Origin: Alphaproteobacteria bacterium
GTDB lineage: Bacteria; Pseudomonadota; Alphaproteobacteria; Rhizobiales; Xanthobacteraceae
NCBI GenBank assembly: GCA_016869215.1
Contig: VGEP01000020.1
Span: 1-64,000 of the forward strand
DNA length: 64,000 bases
Direction: 5' to 3'
The translations under genes were made by a program, and so were the position numbers. This document shows positions 32,017 to 39,191 of the stretch, piece by piece. The notes beneath the pieces were generated by a model. The model did no database searches, had not been told where the DNA came from, and saw only the letters and a program-made list of their open reading frames with translations. Each line of letters starts with the position of its first letter. Positions within the stretch are counted from its first letter, which is position 1.

Positions 32017-32475
32017 ATGAGTCTCGAATCCGCCGTTCAGTTCACCACCAAGATGGTCAAGTCGCCCGCTCTGCACGAGGAGGTAGCCAAGACCGTCGCA
32101 GGCAAGGACCCGAAGGCCGCGAGCGCCGCCGTCGCGGCGCTGGGCAAGAAGCATGGCTTCGAGTTCACCGCCGAGGAGGCCTACCAAGTGCGCGAAGGCG
32201 CGCTGACCATGATGCGGCGCGACGGCATCCTGCCGGACGAACTGGGCGAGAAGGATCTCGACCAGGTGGCGGGAGGGATGAAGAAGCCGGACATCTTTAC
32301 CGCGGCCGGCTGGAAGCCGCTCACCGACAAGAGTGGCTGGACCGAGATCGGAAACGTGTTCACCAGCACCAGCGGCATCAGCGCCTTCGGCAATGCCATG
32401 GTCGATCGCGGCATCTGGTCGTCCATCCCCGGTACGGTGGCGAGCCGCGTGTCAAGCTTCTTCAGCGGCTGGTAA
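32017..32475 (+). CDS. Nif11-type leader peptide precursor 3 (RiPP-like)
   Basis: 152 residues; ATG at 32017 with an AAAAGGAAATG ribosome-binding site like precursor 2. The leader (1-87) shares the GFEFTAEEA segment and ends GEKDLDQVAGG. The 65-residue core starts MKKPDIFTAAGWKPL, has many Gly, Ser and Thr and no Cys, and ends SSFFSGW. The start of the core (MKxPDxFTxxGWxPL) and the FFSGW end are shared with precursor 2. It follows a terminator-like hairpin, so it probably has its own promoter in 31868-32016, though I cannot see a clear one. Confidence 0.88.
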   Translation: MSLESAVQFTTKMVKSPALHEEVAKTVAGKDPKAASAAVAALGKKHGFEFTAEEAYQVREGALTMMRRDGILPDELGEKDLDQVAGGMKKPDIFTAAGWKPLTDKSGWTEIGNVFTSTSGISAFGNAMVDRGIWSSIPGTVASRVSSFFSGW

Positions 32476-32503
32476 GCGCACGCCACGTTGACGCGCCACG
32501 CGC

Positions 32504-32538
32504 GGGGCCGCCGGAAACGGCGGCCCCGTACTTTTCTT
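32504..32538 (+). terminator. Rho-independent terminator after precursor 3
   Basis: Arms GGGGCCGCCG and CGGCGGCCCC (10 pairs) with a GAAA tetraloop, then GTACTTTTCTT. Confidence 0.8.
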
Positions 32539-32631
32539 GGCAACTGCTCACGCCCCGCGCGTCCGGCAAGAATTGAGTTCGCGCGGCGCTGCCGCTACCG
32601 TCGGCACGCAACGAACCAAGCCGGGACACGC

Positions 32632-34239
32632 ATGACCTACGACATCCTGATCAAGGGCGGCACGCTTTACGACGGCGCGGGCGGCAAGGGCGTTCCGGGC
32701 GACCTCGCCGTCGCGGATGGTCGCATCGCGGCCGTGGGTCGCGTCGACGGCACGGCGACGAAGGTCATCGACGCCGCAGGGCTCGCGGTCGCGCCGGGCT
32801 TCATCGACATCAAGACCCACTCCGACTTCACCCTGCCGATCAATCCCAAGGCCGAGAGCAAGGTGCGGCAGGGCGTGACCACCGAGATCATCGGCCATTG
32901 CGGCTTCTCGGTCGCGCCGTGCCTGCCGGGCAAGGTCGAGCTCCTGAAGGACTATCTGTCGCCATCGGCGCCCTGGACGCCGTTCCGAGAACTCACGTTT
33001 CCGCAATACCTCGACACGTTTCCCAAAACCTCGGTGAACGCAGGCATGCTGGTCGGCCACAACACGCTGCGGCTCATGGTGATGGGCATGGCGGATCGCG
33101 CGCCGACCAAGGCCGAGCTCGACGCCATGATCGCGCTCCTCGAAGACGGCTTGCGCGCCGGCGCGCTCGGCATGTCCTCGGGACTTTTCACACCGCCGGG
33201 AAGCTACGCGCAACCGGAAGAAATGCACGCCTTCGGGCGCGTGCTGAAAAAGCACAATGCCGCCTATTTCACCCACCTGCGCGACGAATCGAATCAGGTG
33301 CTCGACGCGGTGCAGGAGGCGATCGACATGGCCGAACAATGCGGCGTGCATGTCGAGATCGTGCACTTCAAATGTTCGGGCATGGACAACTGGGGGAAAG
33401 CGCGCGACGCGCTGAAGATGATTTCCGGCGCGCGCGCCCGCGGCCTCGACGTCGACTGCGACGCCTACCCTTACGCGGCCGGCTCAAACCCGCTGAAGAA
33501 CCTGCTGCCGCAATGGGTGCAGTCGGGCGGCGTCGACGCGATGCTCAAGCGGCTGAAGGAAAACGACACGCGGCGCAAGATCGCGGCCGACATCGAGCGC
33601 GAGGGGCTGAACAACTGGGGCCGCATCCCGGACTGGGACTGCGTGCGGATTTCCATTTCGCCGAACCTGCCGCAGCACGCCGGCCGCACCATCCTGGAAC
33701 TGGCGAAGGAGCGCAGAGCCGACCCGGTCGATACGCTCTGCGACTATCTGGTCAACGACAAGGGCGCGACCCGCGTGCTGGTCACCTCGATCTCCGAAGA
33801 CGACATCGAGCATATCGTTGCGTCGGAGCGCGCGCTGATCGGCTCCGACGGCAATTGCGTCGCGCCCTACGGCGTAGTCGGCAAGGGCATGCCGCACCCG
33901 CGCTTCTACGGCACCTTCCCGCGCATCATCCACCACTACGTGCGCGAGCGCGGCGCACTGCCGCTCGAACATGCCATTCACAAGATGACCGGCGCGACCG
34001 CGCGGGCACTGAAGCTGAAGGACCGCGGGCTGCTCAAGGAAGGCTTCCGCGCGGACGTCGCGGTGTTCGACCCGGAGGATTTCAGGGACCGCGCGACCTA
34101 CGCCGACCCGCATCAGTTTCCGTCGGGCGCGCGCACCTGCGTTATCGTTAACGGCACGATGGTGGTGGAGAACGCCAGGCACACCGAGGCGCTGCCGGGG
34201 GCGGTGTTGCGGCGGGACGCCGGCGGTGCTGTAAGCTAG
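32632..34239 (+). CDS. N-acyl-D-amino-acid deacylase family amidohydrolase
   Basis: 535 residues from MTYDILIKGGTLYDGAGG. It is a metal-dependent amidohydrolase: start strand domain, AVAPGFIDIKTHSDF, VTTEIIGHCGFS with the metal-bridging Cys90, FTHLRDES (His215), VEIVHFKCSG (His245) and a C-terminal ATARALKLKDRGLLKEGFRADVAVFDP. The spacing fits D-aminoacylase, but the first His of the usual HxH is Lys61 (KTH). In the classical enzyme this metal site is the weaker one, so activity may remain (inference). Substrates are typically N-acyl-D-amino acids or dipeptides. It lies 156 bases after precursor 3 and 47 before the Mur ligase gene. Confidence 0.87.
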   Translation: MTYDILIKGGTLYDGAGGKGVPGDLAVADGRIAAVGRVDGTATKVIDAAGLAVAPGFIDIKTHSDFTLPINPKAESKVRQGVTTEIIGHCGFSVAPCLPGKVELLKDYLSPSAPWTPFRELTFPQYLDTFPKTSVNAGMLVGHNTLRLMVMGMADRAPTKAELDAMIALLEDGLRAGALGMSSGLFTPPGSYAQPEEMHAFGRVLKKHNAAYFTHLRDESNQVLDAVQEAIDMAEQCGVHVEIVHFKCSGMDNWGKARDALKMISGARARGLDVDCDAYPYAAGSNPLKNLLPQWVQSGGVDAMLKRLKENDTRRKIAADIEREGLNNWGRIPDWDCVRISISPNLPQHAGRTILELAKERRADPVDTLCDYLVNDKGATRVLVTSISEDDIEHIVASERALIGSDGNCVAPYGVVGKGMPHPRFYGTFPRIIHHYVRERGALPLEHAIHKMTGATARALKLKDRGLLKEGFRADVAVFDPEDFRDRATYADPHQFPSGARTCVIVNGTMVVENARHTEALPGAVLRRDAGGAVS

Positions 34240-34286
34240 ACCGTGGCTACCGGCGTTCGCCGGCGGTAACGGGGCACGCGGGAGCA

Positions 34287-35717
34287 ATGAACTACTCGAA
34301 GGCGCACTTCATCGGCATCGCCGGCAAGGGCATGAGCGCCACCGCGCTGCTCTTGAAGCAGATGGGTGTCGCGATCAGCGGCTCCGACGAGGGCTTCTAT
34401 CCGCCGGTGAGCGACTACCTGCTGAACGCGAACATCGCCTTCGCCAAGGGCTACCGCAAGGAGAACATATTGGCCGACGCCGACGTCGTCATCGTCGGCA
34501 AGAACGCCAGGCTCATAACCGAGACCAACGAGGAGGTGCGGGCCGCGTTCGAGAGCGGCAAGCTCATCCGCTCGTTCGCCGACGTGCTGCACGACATGAC
34601 GGCAGGCTCGGACACCGTCGTAGTGGCGGGCTCCTACGGCAAGTCGACCTGCACCGCGCTGCTGTCGTGGTGCCTGAAAAGCGCCGGGAAAGACCCGAGC
34701 TACTTCATCGGCGAAGTGACGAACGGCTTCGAGCGATACGCCCACCGCGGGCTGGGCGCGACGTTCGTGCTGGAAGGCGACGAATATCCGTCGTCGAACT
34801 GGGACAACACGTCGAAGTTCCTGCATTACAACGCCAGGAACGTGCTGCTGACCTCGGCGACACACGATCACGTCAACGTGTTTCCGACACATGCGGACTA
34901 TCTCGCGCCGTTCCGTGCGCTGCTAACGTCGCTGCCGCGCGACGGCGTGCTGGTCGCGAACTGCGGCGAGCCGCACGCCCGCGCGCTGGTCGGCGAAGTG
35001 GGCCGCGCAGCGGTGTTCTATTCGCTCGACGGCCCGGCGCACTGGCACGCGGAAAACGTCACGCGGAACCCAGCGGCCGAATTCGATCTGATGCGTGGCG
35101 ACGAATTCGTCGCGCGGCTCACGACCCCGCTGCTCGGCGCGCACAACCTTGAGAACGCCGTCGGCGTCAGCGCGATGCTGCTCGAAAAAGGCCTGCTCAC
35201 GCCGGACGAGCTGCGGGCGGGATTAAGCTCGTTCAAGGGCGTCAAGCGGCGCATGGAGCTGCTGACGGAAGCGTCGGCGGTGCCGGTGTTCGAGGGCTTC
35301 GGCTCGTCCTACGAGAAGGCGAAGAGCGCCATCGCCGCGATCCGGCTGCACTACCCCGCGCGGCGCCTGATCGTGGTGTTCGAGCCGCACACCTTCACAT
35401 GGCGCAACCGGCAGGCGATTGCGGCCTACGACGATGTGTTCGACGGCGCGGCGCGGACGCTGATCTACCACCCGGCCGCGCAAGGCGCGGACACGCATTC
35501 GCAACTGACGCAAGAGGAGATCGTTGCCCGCGTGCGGCGCGCGGGCTTCGACGCGGAGGCCATCGTCGAGCCGGACGATGCGTTGCGGCGGCTCGGCGAT
35601 GTGTTGAAGGCCGACGACGTCGTGCTGCTGCTGACGTCCGGGGAGCTGGGCGGGCTGATCAAGAGCATCCCGAAGCTGGCGGAAAGGAAATTTCCGGTGG
35701 CGACGATGGCGTTGTGA
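34287..35717 (+). CDS. mpl: Mur ligase family protein, Mpl/MurC-like
   Basis: 476 residues. N-terminal FIGIAGKGMSATALLLKQMGVAISGSDE is the Rossmann-like UDP-MurNAc domain of the MurC/Mpl type; the ATP loop AGSYGKSTCTALLSW is near residue 117. The middle domain has VLEGDEYPSSNWDNTSKFLHY and TSATHDHVNVFPTHADY; the C-terminal domain has FEGFGSSYEKAKSAIAAIRLHYPARRLIVVFEPHTFTWRN. Mpl re-attaches recycled tripeptide to UDP-MurNAc. Exact substrate is uncertain, and the EGDEYPS segment favours Mpl over MurC. It follows the deacylase gene by 47 bases, likely one unit. Confidence 0.82.
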   Translation: MNYSKAHFIGIAGKGMSATALLLKQMGVAISGSDEGFYPPVSDYLLNANIAFAKGYRKENILADADVVIVGKNARLITETNEEVRAAFESGKLIRSFADVLHDMTAGSDTVVVAGSYGKSTCTALLSWCLKSAGKDPSYFIGEVTNGFERYAHRGLGATFVLEGDEYPSSNWDNTSKFLHYNARNVLLTSATHDHVNVFPTHADYLAPFRALLTSLPRDGVLVANCGEPHARALVGEVGRAAVFYSLDGPAHWHAENVTRNPAAEFDLMRGDEFVARLTTPLLGAHNLENAVGVSAMLLEKGLLTPDELRAGLSSFKGVKRRMELLTEASAVPVFEGFGSSYEKAKSAIAAIRLHYPARRLIVVFEPHTFTWRNRQAIAAYDDVFDGAARTLIYHPAAQGADTHSQLTQEEIVARVRRAGFDAEAIVEPDDALRRLGDVLKADDVVLLLTSGELGGLIKSIPKLAERKFPVATMAL

Positions 35718-35751
35718 TTGAGACGAGGGCGCGCGATCCCGCCGTGTCCCC

Positions 35752-36675
35752 TCACCTCACCTTGAACACCAGCTTCCCCCGAAAGTGCCGCCCCTGGCTG
35801 ATGCGGTGCGTCTCGGCCGCGTCGGAAAGCTTGAACAGCCGCACCTCCGGCGCCTTCACCGCGCCCGAGGCTGCGAGCTGCCCGATCCGCTCCATCGCGG
35901 CGCGCGTGCGCGGCACGCCCGGACGAAGCCCCTGCACGTCGGTGCGCGCGGTCGGCGGCGCCTTGGGGCCCGAGGCGATGAAGGCCGCGCGGCCGCCGGG
36001 CTTCAGCACCTCGTAGGATTTCGTTGCGACCTCGCCGCCCACGGTCTCGAACACCGCATCGCAGACCCGGCCGATCTTCGTGAAATCCTCCTTGGTGTAG
36101 TCGATCACCTGATCCGCCCCAAGCGCGCGCACGTAATCGACATTGGCCGTGCTCGCGGTCGAGATCACGCGCGCGCCGAGGTGCTTGGCAAAGCGAATGG
36201 CGAAACCCGCGACCCCGCCCGCGCCGCCTTGAATGAGGATCGTCTCGCCGGCTTTCAGCTTGAGCGTGTTGTCGACCGCGTCGATCGCGGTCAGCCCCGT
36301 GAGCGCGAGCGCGGCCGCGTCCACGTGCGACACGCCCGCGGGCTTCTTTGCCACGTACTCGGCCTTGATCGCGATCTTCTCGGCGTAGGTGCCCTCCTGG
36401 CCTGCCGGGAGCACCGCGAACACCTCGTCGCCCGGTTTGAAATCCGCGACGCCCTCGCCCACCGCCGCAACCGTGCCTGAGAAGTCGCGGCCGAGCACGT
36501 AAGGGAATTTCAGCGCCGTGCCGTAATCGCCGTTGCGCACCTTCCAGTCGGCGCCGTTGACGGTCGCGGCGACGATGTCGACCACGATCTCGCCGGGCCC
36601 GGCCTTCGGGTCCGGCAGGTCGCCATACTTAAACACGTCGGGTCCGCCGTTCTGCTCGATATACGCCGCCTTCAT
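35752..36675 (-). CDS. NADP-dependent zinc-free oxidoreductase (quinone reductase-like MDR)
   Basis: 307 residues of the medium-chain dehydrogenase/reductase family. N-terminal MKAAYIEQNGGPDVFKYGDLPDP is typical of quinone oxidoreductases, followed by VLGRDFSGTVAAVGEGVADFKPGDEVFAV and a Rossmann fold ETILIQGGAGGVAGFAIRFAKHLGARVISTAS. No zinc ligands are seen. It likely reduces quinones or enones with NADPH. It converges on the Mur ligase gene (34-base gap) and is not obviously linked to neighbours. Confidence 0.9.
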   Translation of the reverse strand: MKAAYIEQNGGPDVFKYGDLPDPKAGPGEIVVDIVAATVNGADWKVRNGDYGTALKFPYVLGRDFSGTVAAVGEGVADFKPGDEVFAVLPAGQEGTYAEKIAIKAEYVAKKPAGVSHVDAAALALTGLTAIDAVDNTLKLKAGETILIQGGAGGVAGFAIRFAKHLGARVISTASTANVDYVRALGADQVIDYTKEDFTKIGRVCDAVFETVGGEVATKSYEVLKPGGRAAFIASGPKAPPTARTDVQGLRPGVPRTRAAMERIGQLAASGAVKAPEVRLFKLSDAAETHRISQGRHFRGKLVFKVR

Positions 36676-36733
36676 CGCGCTCCGCCTTTCCGGTTACGAA
36701 CGGGCGCGAGTGTCGCAGCGGCGGGCGGGAAAT

Positions 36734-37144
36734 TCAACGCGGCCCAGGCGCCGGAACGATGCCGGATTCCGGGGGCGATGGCGTGAGAACGGCGGGTTCC
36801 CCGTCCGGCGCCACGGCCTGCCTTGCAGCCGGAACGCCCGGCGCGGCGCGCTCGCTGGGGACCGGCCGGCAAAGACGCACGCCGATTTCAATTTCATCAC
36901 GCCACGTCACGCGGCAATGCCGTTCGACTGCGCCGTTTGCGGCCAGCAACAATGTGAATTCGTCGGGCAGGTCGGCCACCGATCCGACCATCAACCGCGC
37001 GTCAGTCTCCGACATGTCCACGATCATGCACGGCAACGCGGGCGAGCCGGCGTCGACGGCGATGCGCGCGTAGCGGCGCAGCCGCCGGCTGAAGTTCCTG
37101 CGGCGCGGCTCGCGCATCCGCGTGCTGTCCCAATGCGGCGTCAA
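36734..37144 (-). CDS. PilZ domain protein
   Basis: 136 residues. The N-terminal part shows RREPRRRNFSRRLRRYARIAVD-like basic residues (here REPRRRNFSRRLRRYARIAV) and CMIVDMSETDARLMV, corresponding to the RxxxR and D/NxSxxG c-di-GMP motifs, though the last Gly is Ala (SETDA). The barrel continues LPDEFTLLLAANGAVERHCRVTWRDEIEIGVRL. The C-terminal 40 residues are Pro/Ala-rich. It may bind c-di-GMP weakly or not at all because of the Gly change. It follows the 94-residue hypothetical by 13 bases and lies near an HD-GYP phosphodiesterase gene. Confidence 0.8.
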   Translation of the reverse strand: MTPHWDSTRMREPRRRNFSRRLRRYARIAVDAGSPALPCMIVDMSETDARLMVGSVADLPDEFTLLLAANGAVERHCRVTWRDEIEIGVRLCRPVPSERAAPGVPAARQAVAPDGEPAVLTPSPPESGIVPAPGPR

Positions 37145-37157
37145 GACCGGGAGCGAA

Positions 37158-37442
37158 TCAACCGGGCCGACGATTGAGCTCGTCGAGCAGATTGTCGACC
37201 ATCTGCAAGGCCGCGATCATCTCGTCCGTCAGCGCCGGGCGATGCGCGCCGTCCGGCCCGGTGGCGACGGCCCGCGCGCATTGCTCCAGGTGTCTCTTCA
37301 GAATCCGGACTTGCGCGGCGATCAATTGATTGTGCTCGAACAGATACTCGTTTTTGACGTGCAGAAGCATCTCGGTGTCGCGGTCCGTCCACGGACCGGC
37401 ACCGCCGGAATTTGCCCCGTTATCGCGTGCCAACCCTGTCAT
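37158..37442 (-). CDS. Hypothetical protein, 94 residues
   Basis: 94 residues, soluble and helical, with Asp/Glu/Leu-rich segments DTEMLLHVKNEYLFEHNQLIAAQVRILKRHLEQCARAV and ALTDEMIAALQMVDNLLDELNRRPG. Two amphipathic helices suggest a coiled pair. No recognised domain. It is 13 bases before the PilZ gene, so the two form an operon. Its upstream region is the left copy of the 196-bp direct repeat, so its expression may share signals with the cheW operon. Confidence 0.65.
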   Translation of the reverse strand: MTGLARDNGANSGGAGPWTDRDTEMLLHVKNEYLFEHNQLIAAQVRILKRHLEQCARAVATGPDGAHRPALTDEMIAALQMVDNLLDELNRRPG

Positions 37443-37533
37443 GATCCCCTCATGGCGCAGGCCGCGATTCCACGCGCGGCAAACGTAATTACTTTAGCGC
37501 AACGAAGAAATGCCGCGCGGGTTCCGGACCGCG

Positions 37534-37729
37534 GCGCCTGTCAGACTTTGCCTGACGGATTAACCGGCCGCTAACGATCGGCGTCACACCTCGCCAAGCC
37601 AGCCGCGACCGGACGCGTAACGCACGAGTTCGGCCCGGGTCTTGAGGCCGAGTTTCGCCAATCCGCGCGCCTTGAACGTCTCGACGGTTTTCATCCCCAC
37701 GTCCAAGCGCCGGGCGATCTCCATGTTGG
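37534..37729. repeat. Left copy of a 196-bp direct repeat
   Basis: Aligns without gaps to 42369-42564 (offset 4,835), with roughly 90% identity by eye. It contains the last 46 codons of a LuxR/NarL regulator and the sequence after it. Weaker similarity goes on to about 37495, where TAGCGCAACGAAG occurs in both copies. It brackets the HD-GYP/MCP/CheW block with the right copy. Confidence 0.9.
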
Positions 37730-37740
37730 AAATCCGGGAA
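37584..37740 (-). pseudogene. C-terminal fragment of a NarL-type response regulator
   Basis: The frame encodes [20 protein letters not shown] then [25 protein letters not shown], differing by three residues from the end of the intact regulator at 42419. The receiver domain and most of the linker are missing; similarity stops abruptly near 37729, 24 bases before the HD-GYP stop codon. A Met in the remnant could allow a short product, but the DNA-binding domain has lost its first helices. Best read as a gene remnant made by the duplication that brackets the chemotaxis block. Confidence 0.85.
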
Positions 37741-37752
37741 CACGGAGGCCGA

Positions 37753-38847
37753 TCAGGTTTGCTTGACGCCGAGAGCAACCGGGCGGAACGCACGCATCAG
37801 ATCCCGATCGAGCTTCACACCCATGTCGAGCATGATCTGGTATGCGGCGTCGCCGGACATTGCCGGCTTGTAAGAGCGCCGCTCCATCAGCGCGCCGAAT
37901 ATGTCGGAGATCGTGATAATTCGGACCAGGTCAGAGATTTCGCTGCCCGAGAGTCCGTGCGGATAGCCGGAGCCGTCCAGCAGTTCGTGATGGTGCAGCA
38001 CCATATCCAGCATTTCGGGCGCGAGGCTGCCATTTGCCTGCAATAAGTCAGCGCCCAACTGCGGGTGCGCTTTCATCGCCGTTCGTTCGTCGTCCGTCAG
38101 CGGTCCGGGCTTTTCCAGAATCGCTATCGGAATCCGCGCCTTGCCGATGTCATGCAGCATGCCAGCCAACGACAACCGTTTTCGGTCGGCGCGCGACAAC
38201 CCGATGTGCTGGCCAAATCCGGCAGCTGCACCGGTAACGAGCAGGCAATGTTGATAGGTCTGGCTATGGTGGGTGCGCACTGCATCGATCCACTTCGCCA
38301 GTCCGAGCTCCGCGACGTCATCTATAATCGCTTCGCCTGCCGCAGTGACAACCTCCGGACTGATTGGCGTGCCCGAGCACGCCGATGAAAACATGCTTCT
38401 TAATCCACCGGCCGCCGCTTCCAGACCCGGCGCGGCCCCAGACGCAATTTCCGTGCTGGCCGTTGCAAGCGAAGCAAGTTCGATTGCCGGCGGTGGCACG
38501 TGCCAACCCAACACCTTCGCCAGATCGTGCGCCTCAACCGGGCGAGCGATCACGTCCGTGGCCCCGAGCGCATGGGCACGCGCATGTTGTAGAAGTGAAG
38601 TCGTATCGGCCAAGAATACCACCCGAGCGTCGCGTGGCTTCGCTTTGATCCAATTTTTGATCCTGACGACGAGCGAATCGTCGTTGAGATCGACATCGAA
38701 AAGCGTACGAGGCCCAGGCTTGATGCTTTCAAGCATCTCGAACCGAGTAAACGTAACGTCGAACGTTCCCCCGAGCCGCCCGCCCAATTCATCGGCTCGG
38801 GCTTGCGCGTCGCCGATGACCGAAAGGCCAAGCTGTTGCGGTTTCAT
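37753..38847 (-). CDS. HD-GYP domain phosphodiesterase with degenerate N-terminal receiver-like domain
   Basis: 364 residues. Residues about 5-115 look like a receiver: an acidic DVDLNDD stretch, VVFLADTT, and IARPVE where the conserved Lys is Arg. The HD-GYP domain follows at about residues 175-355: [32 protein letters not shown], then [27 protein letters not shown]. All metal-binding His/Asp and the GYP motif are intact, so it should hydrolyse c-di-GMP. A PilZ protein gene lies just downstream. It ends 13 bases before the regulator fragment. Confidence 0.9.
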   Translation of the reverse strand: MKPQQLGLSVIGDAQARADELGGRLGGTFDVTFTRFEMLESIKPGPRTLFDVDLNDDSLVVRIKNWIKAKPRDARVVFLADTTSLLQHARAHALGATDVIARPVEAHDLAKVLGWHVPPPAIELASLATASTEIASGAAPGLEAAAGGLRSMFSSACSGTPISPEVVTAAGEAIIDDVAELGLAKWIDAVRTHHSQTYQHCLLVTGAAAGFGQHIGLSRADRKRLSLAGMLHDIGKARIPIAILEKPGPLTDDERTAMKAHPQLGADLLQANGSLAPEMLDMVLHHHELLDGSGYPHGLSGSEISDLVRIITISDIFGALMERRSYKPAMSGDAAYQIMLDMGVKLDRDLMRAFRPVALGVKQT

Positions 38848-38902
38848 GATTGATCAAAAATCCACGTGATCGTCACCGGTTCTCGTTCGCTTCGCTCCTG
38901 GA

Positions 38903-39097
38903 TCAAGCAGACGACTTGAACTCCAAAAGCATTGCGTCCATTTCCATCGCCGCCGATCGGAGCAGATTCAGGTTCTGCGTGATCCGGTCACAGTACAGGG
39001 CCACGGCCTCCGGTCCTTCAAGGCGCGACGCCGACTCGGACGCGATGCGATCAGGGCGATGCCCCGCATTGGGTTCTAGAATTTCGATGGCTGTCAT
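38903..39097 (-). CDS. Small hypothetical protein between MCP and HD-GYP genes
   Basis: 64 residues ending in an amphipathic helix (ITQNLNLLRSAAMEMDAMLLEFKSS). No domain is recognised. It lies 94 bases after the chemoreceptor and 55 before the HD-GYP gene, all in one direction, so it is likely co-transcribed. It may be a small chemotaxis-linked adaptor; this is inference from position only. Confidence 0.45.
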   Translation of the reverse strand: MTAIEILEPNAGHRPDRIASESASRLEGPEAVALYCDRITQNLNLLRSAAMEMDAMLLEFKSSA

Positions 39098-39191
39098 TGG
39101 GTACCGTCAATTGGCTGGAAAGGTCGCCTGGAGAATTTGGATCGTCCGGCGGCGGCGGCCACACCGGTAGCCGCCGCCGAATCCGGTCCTC

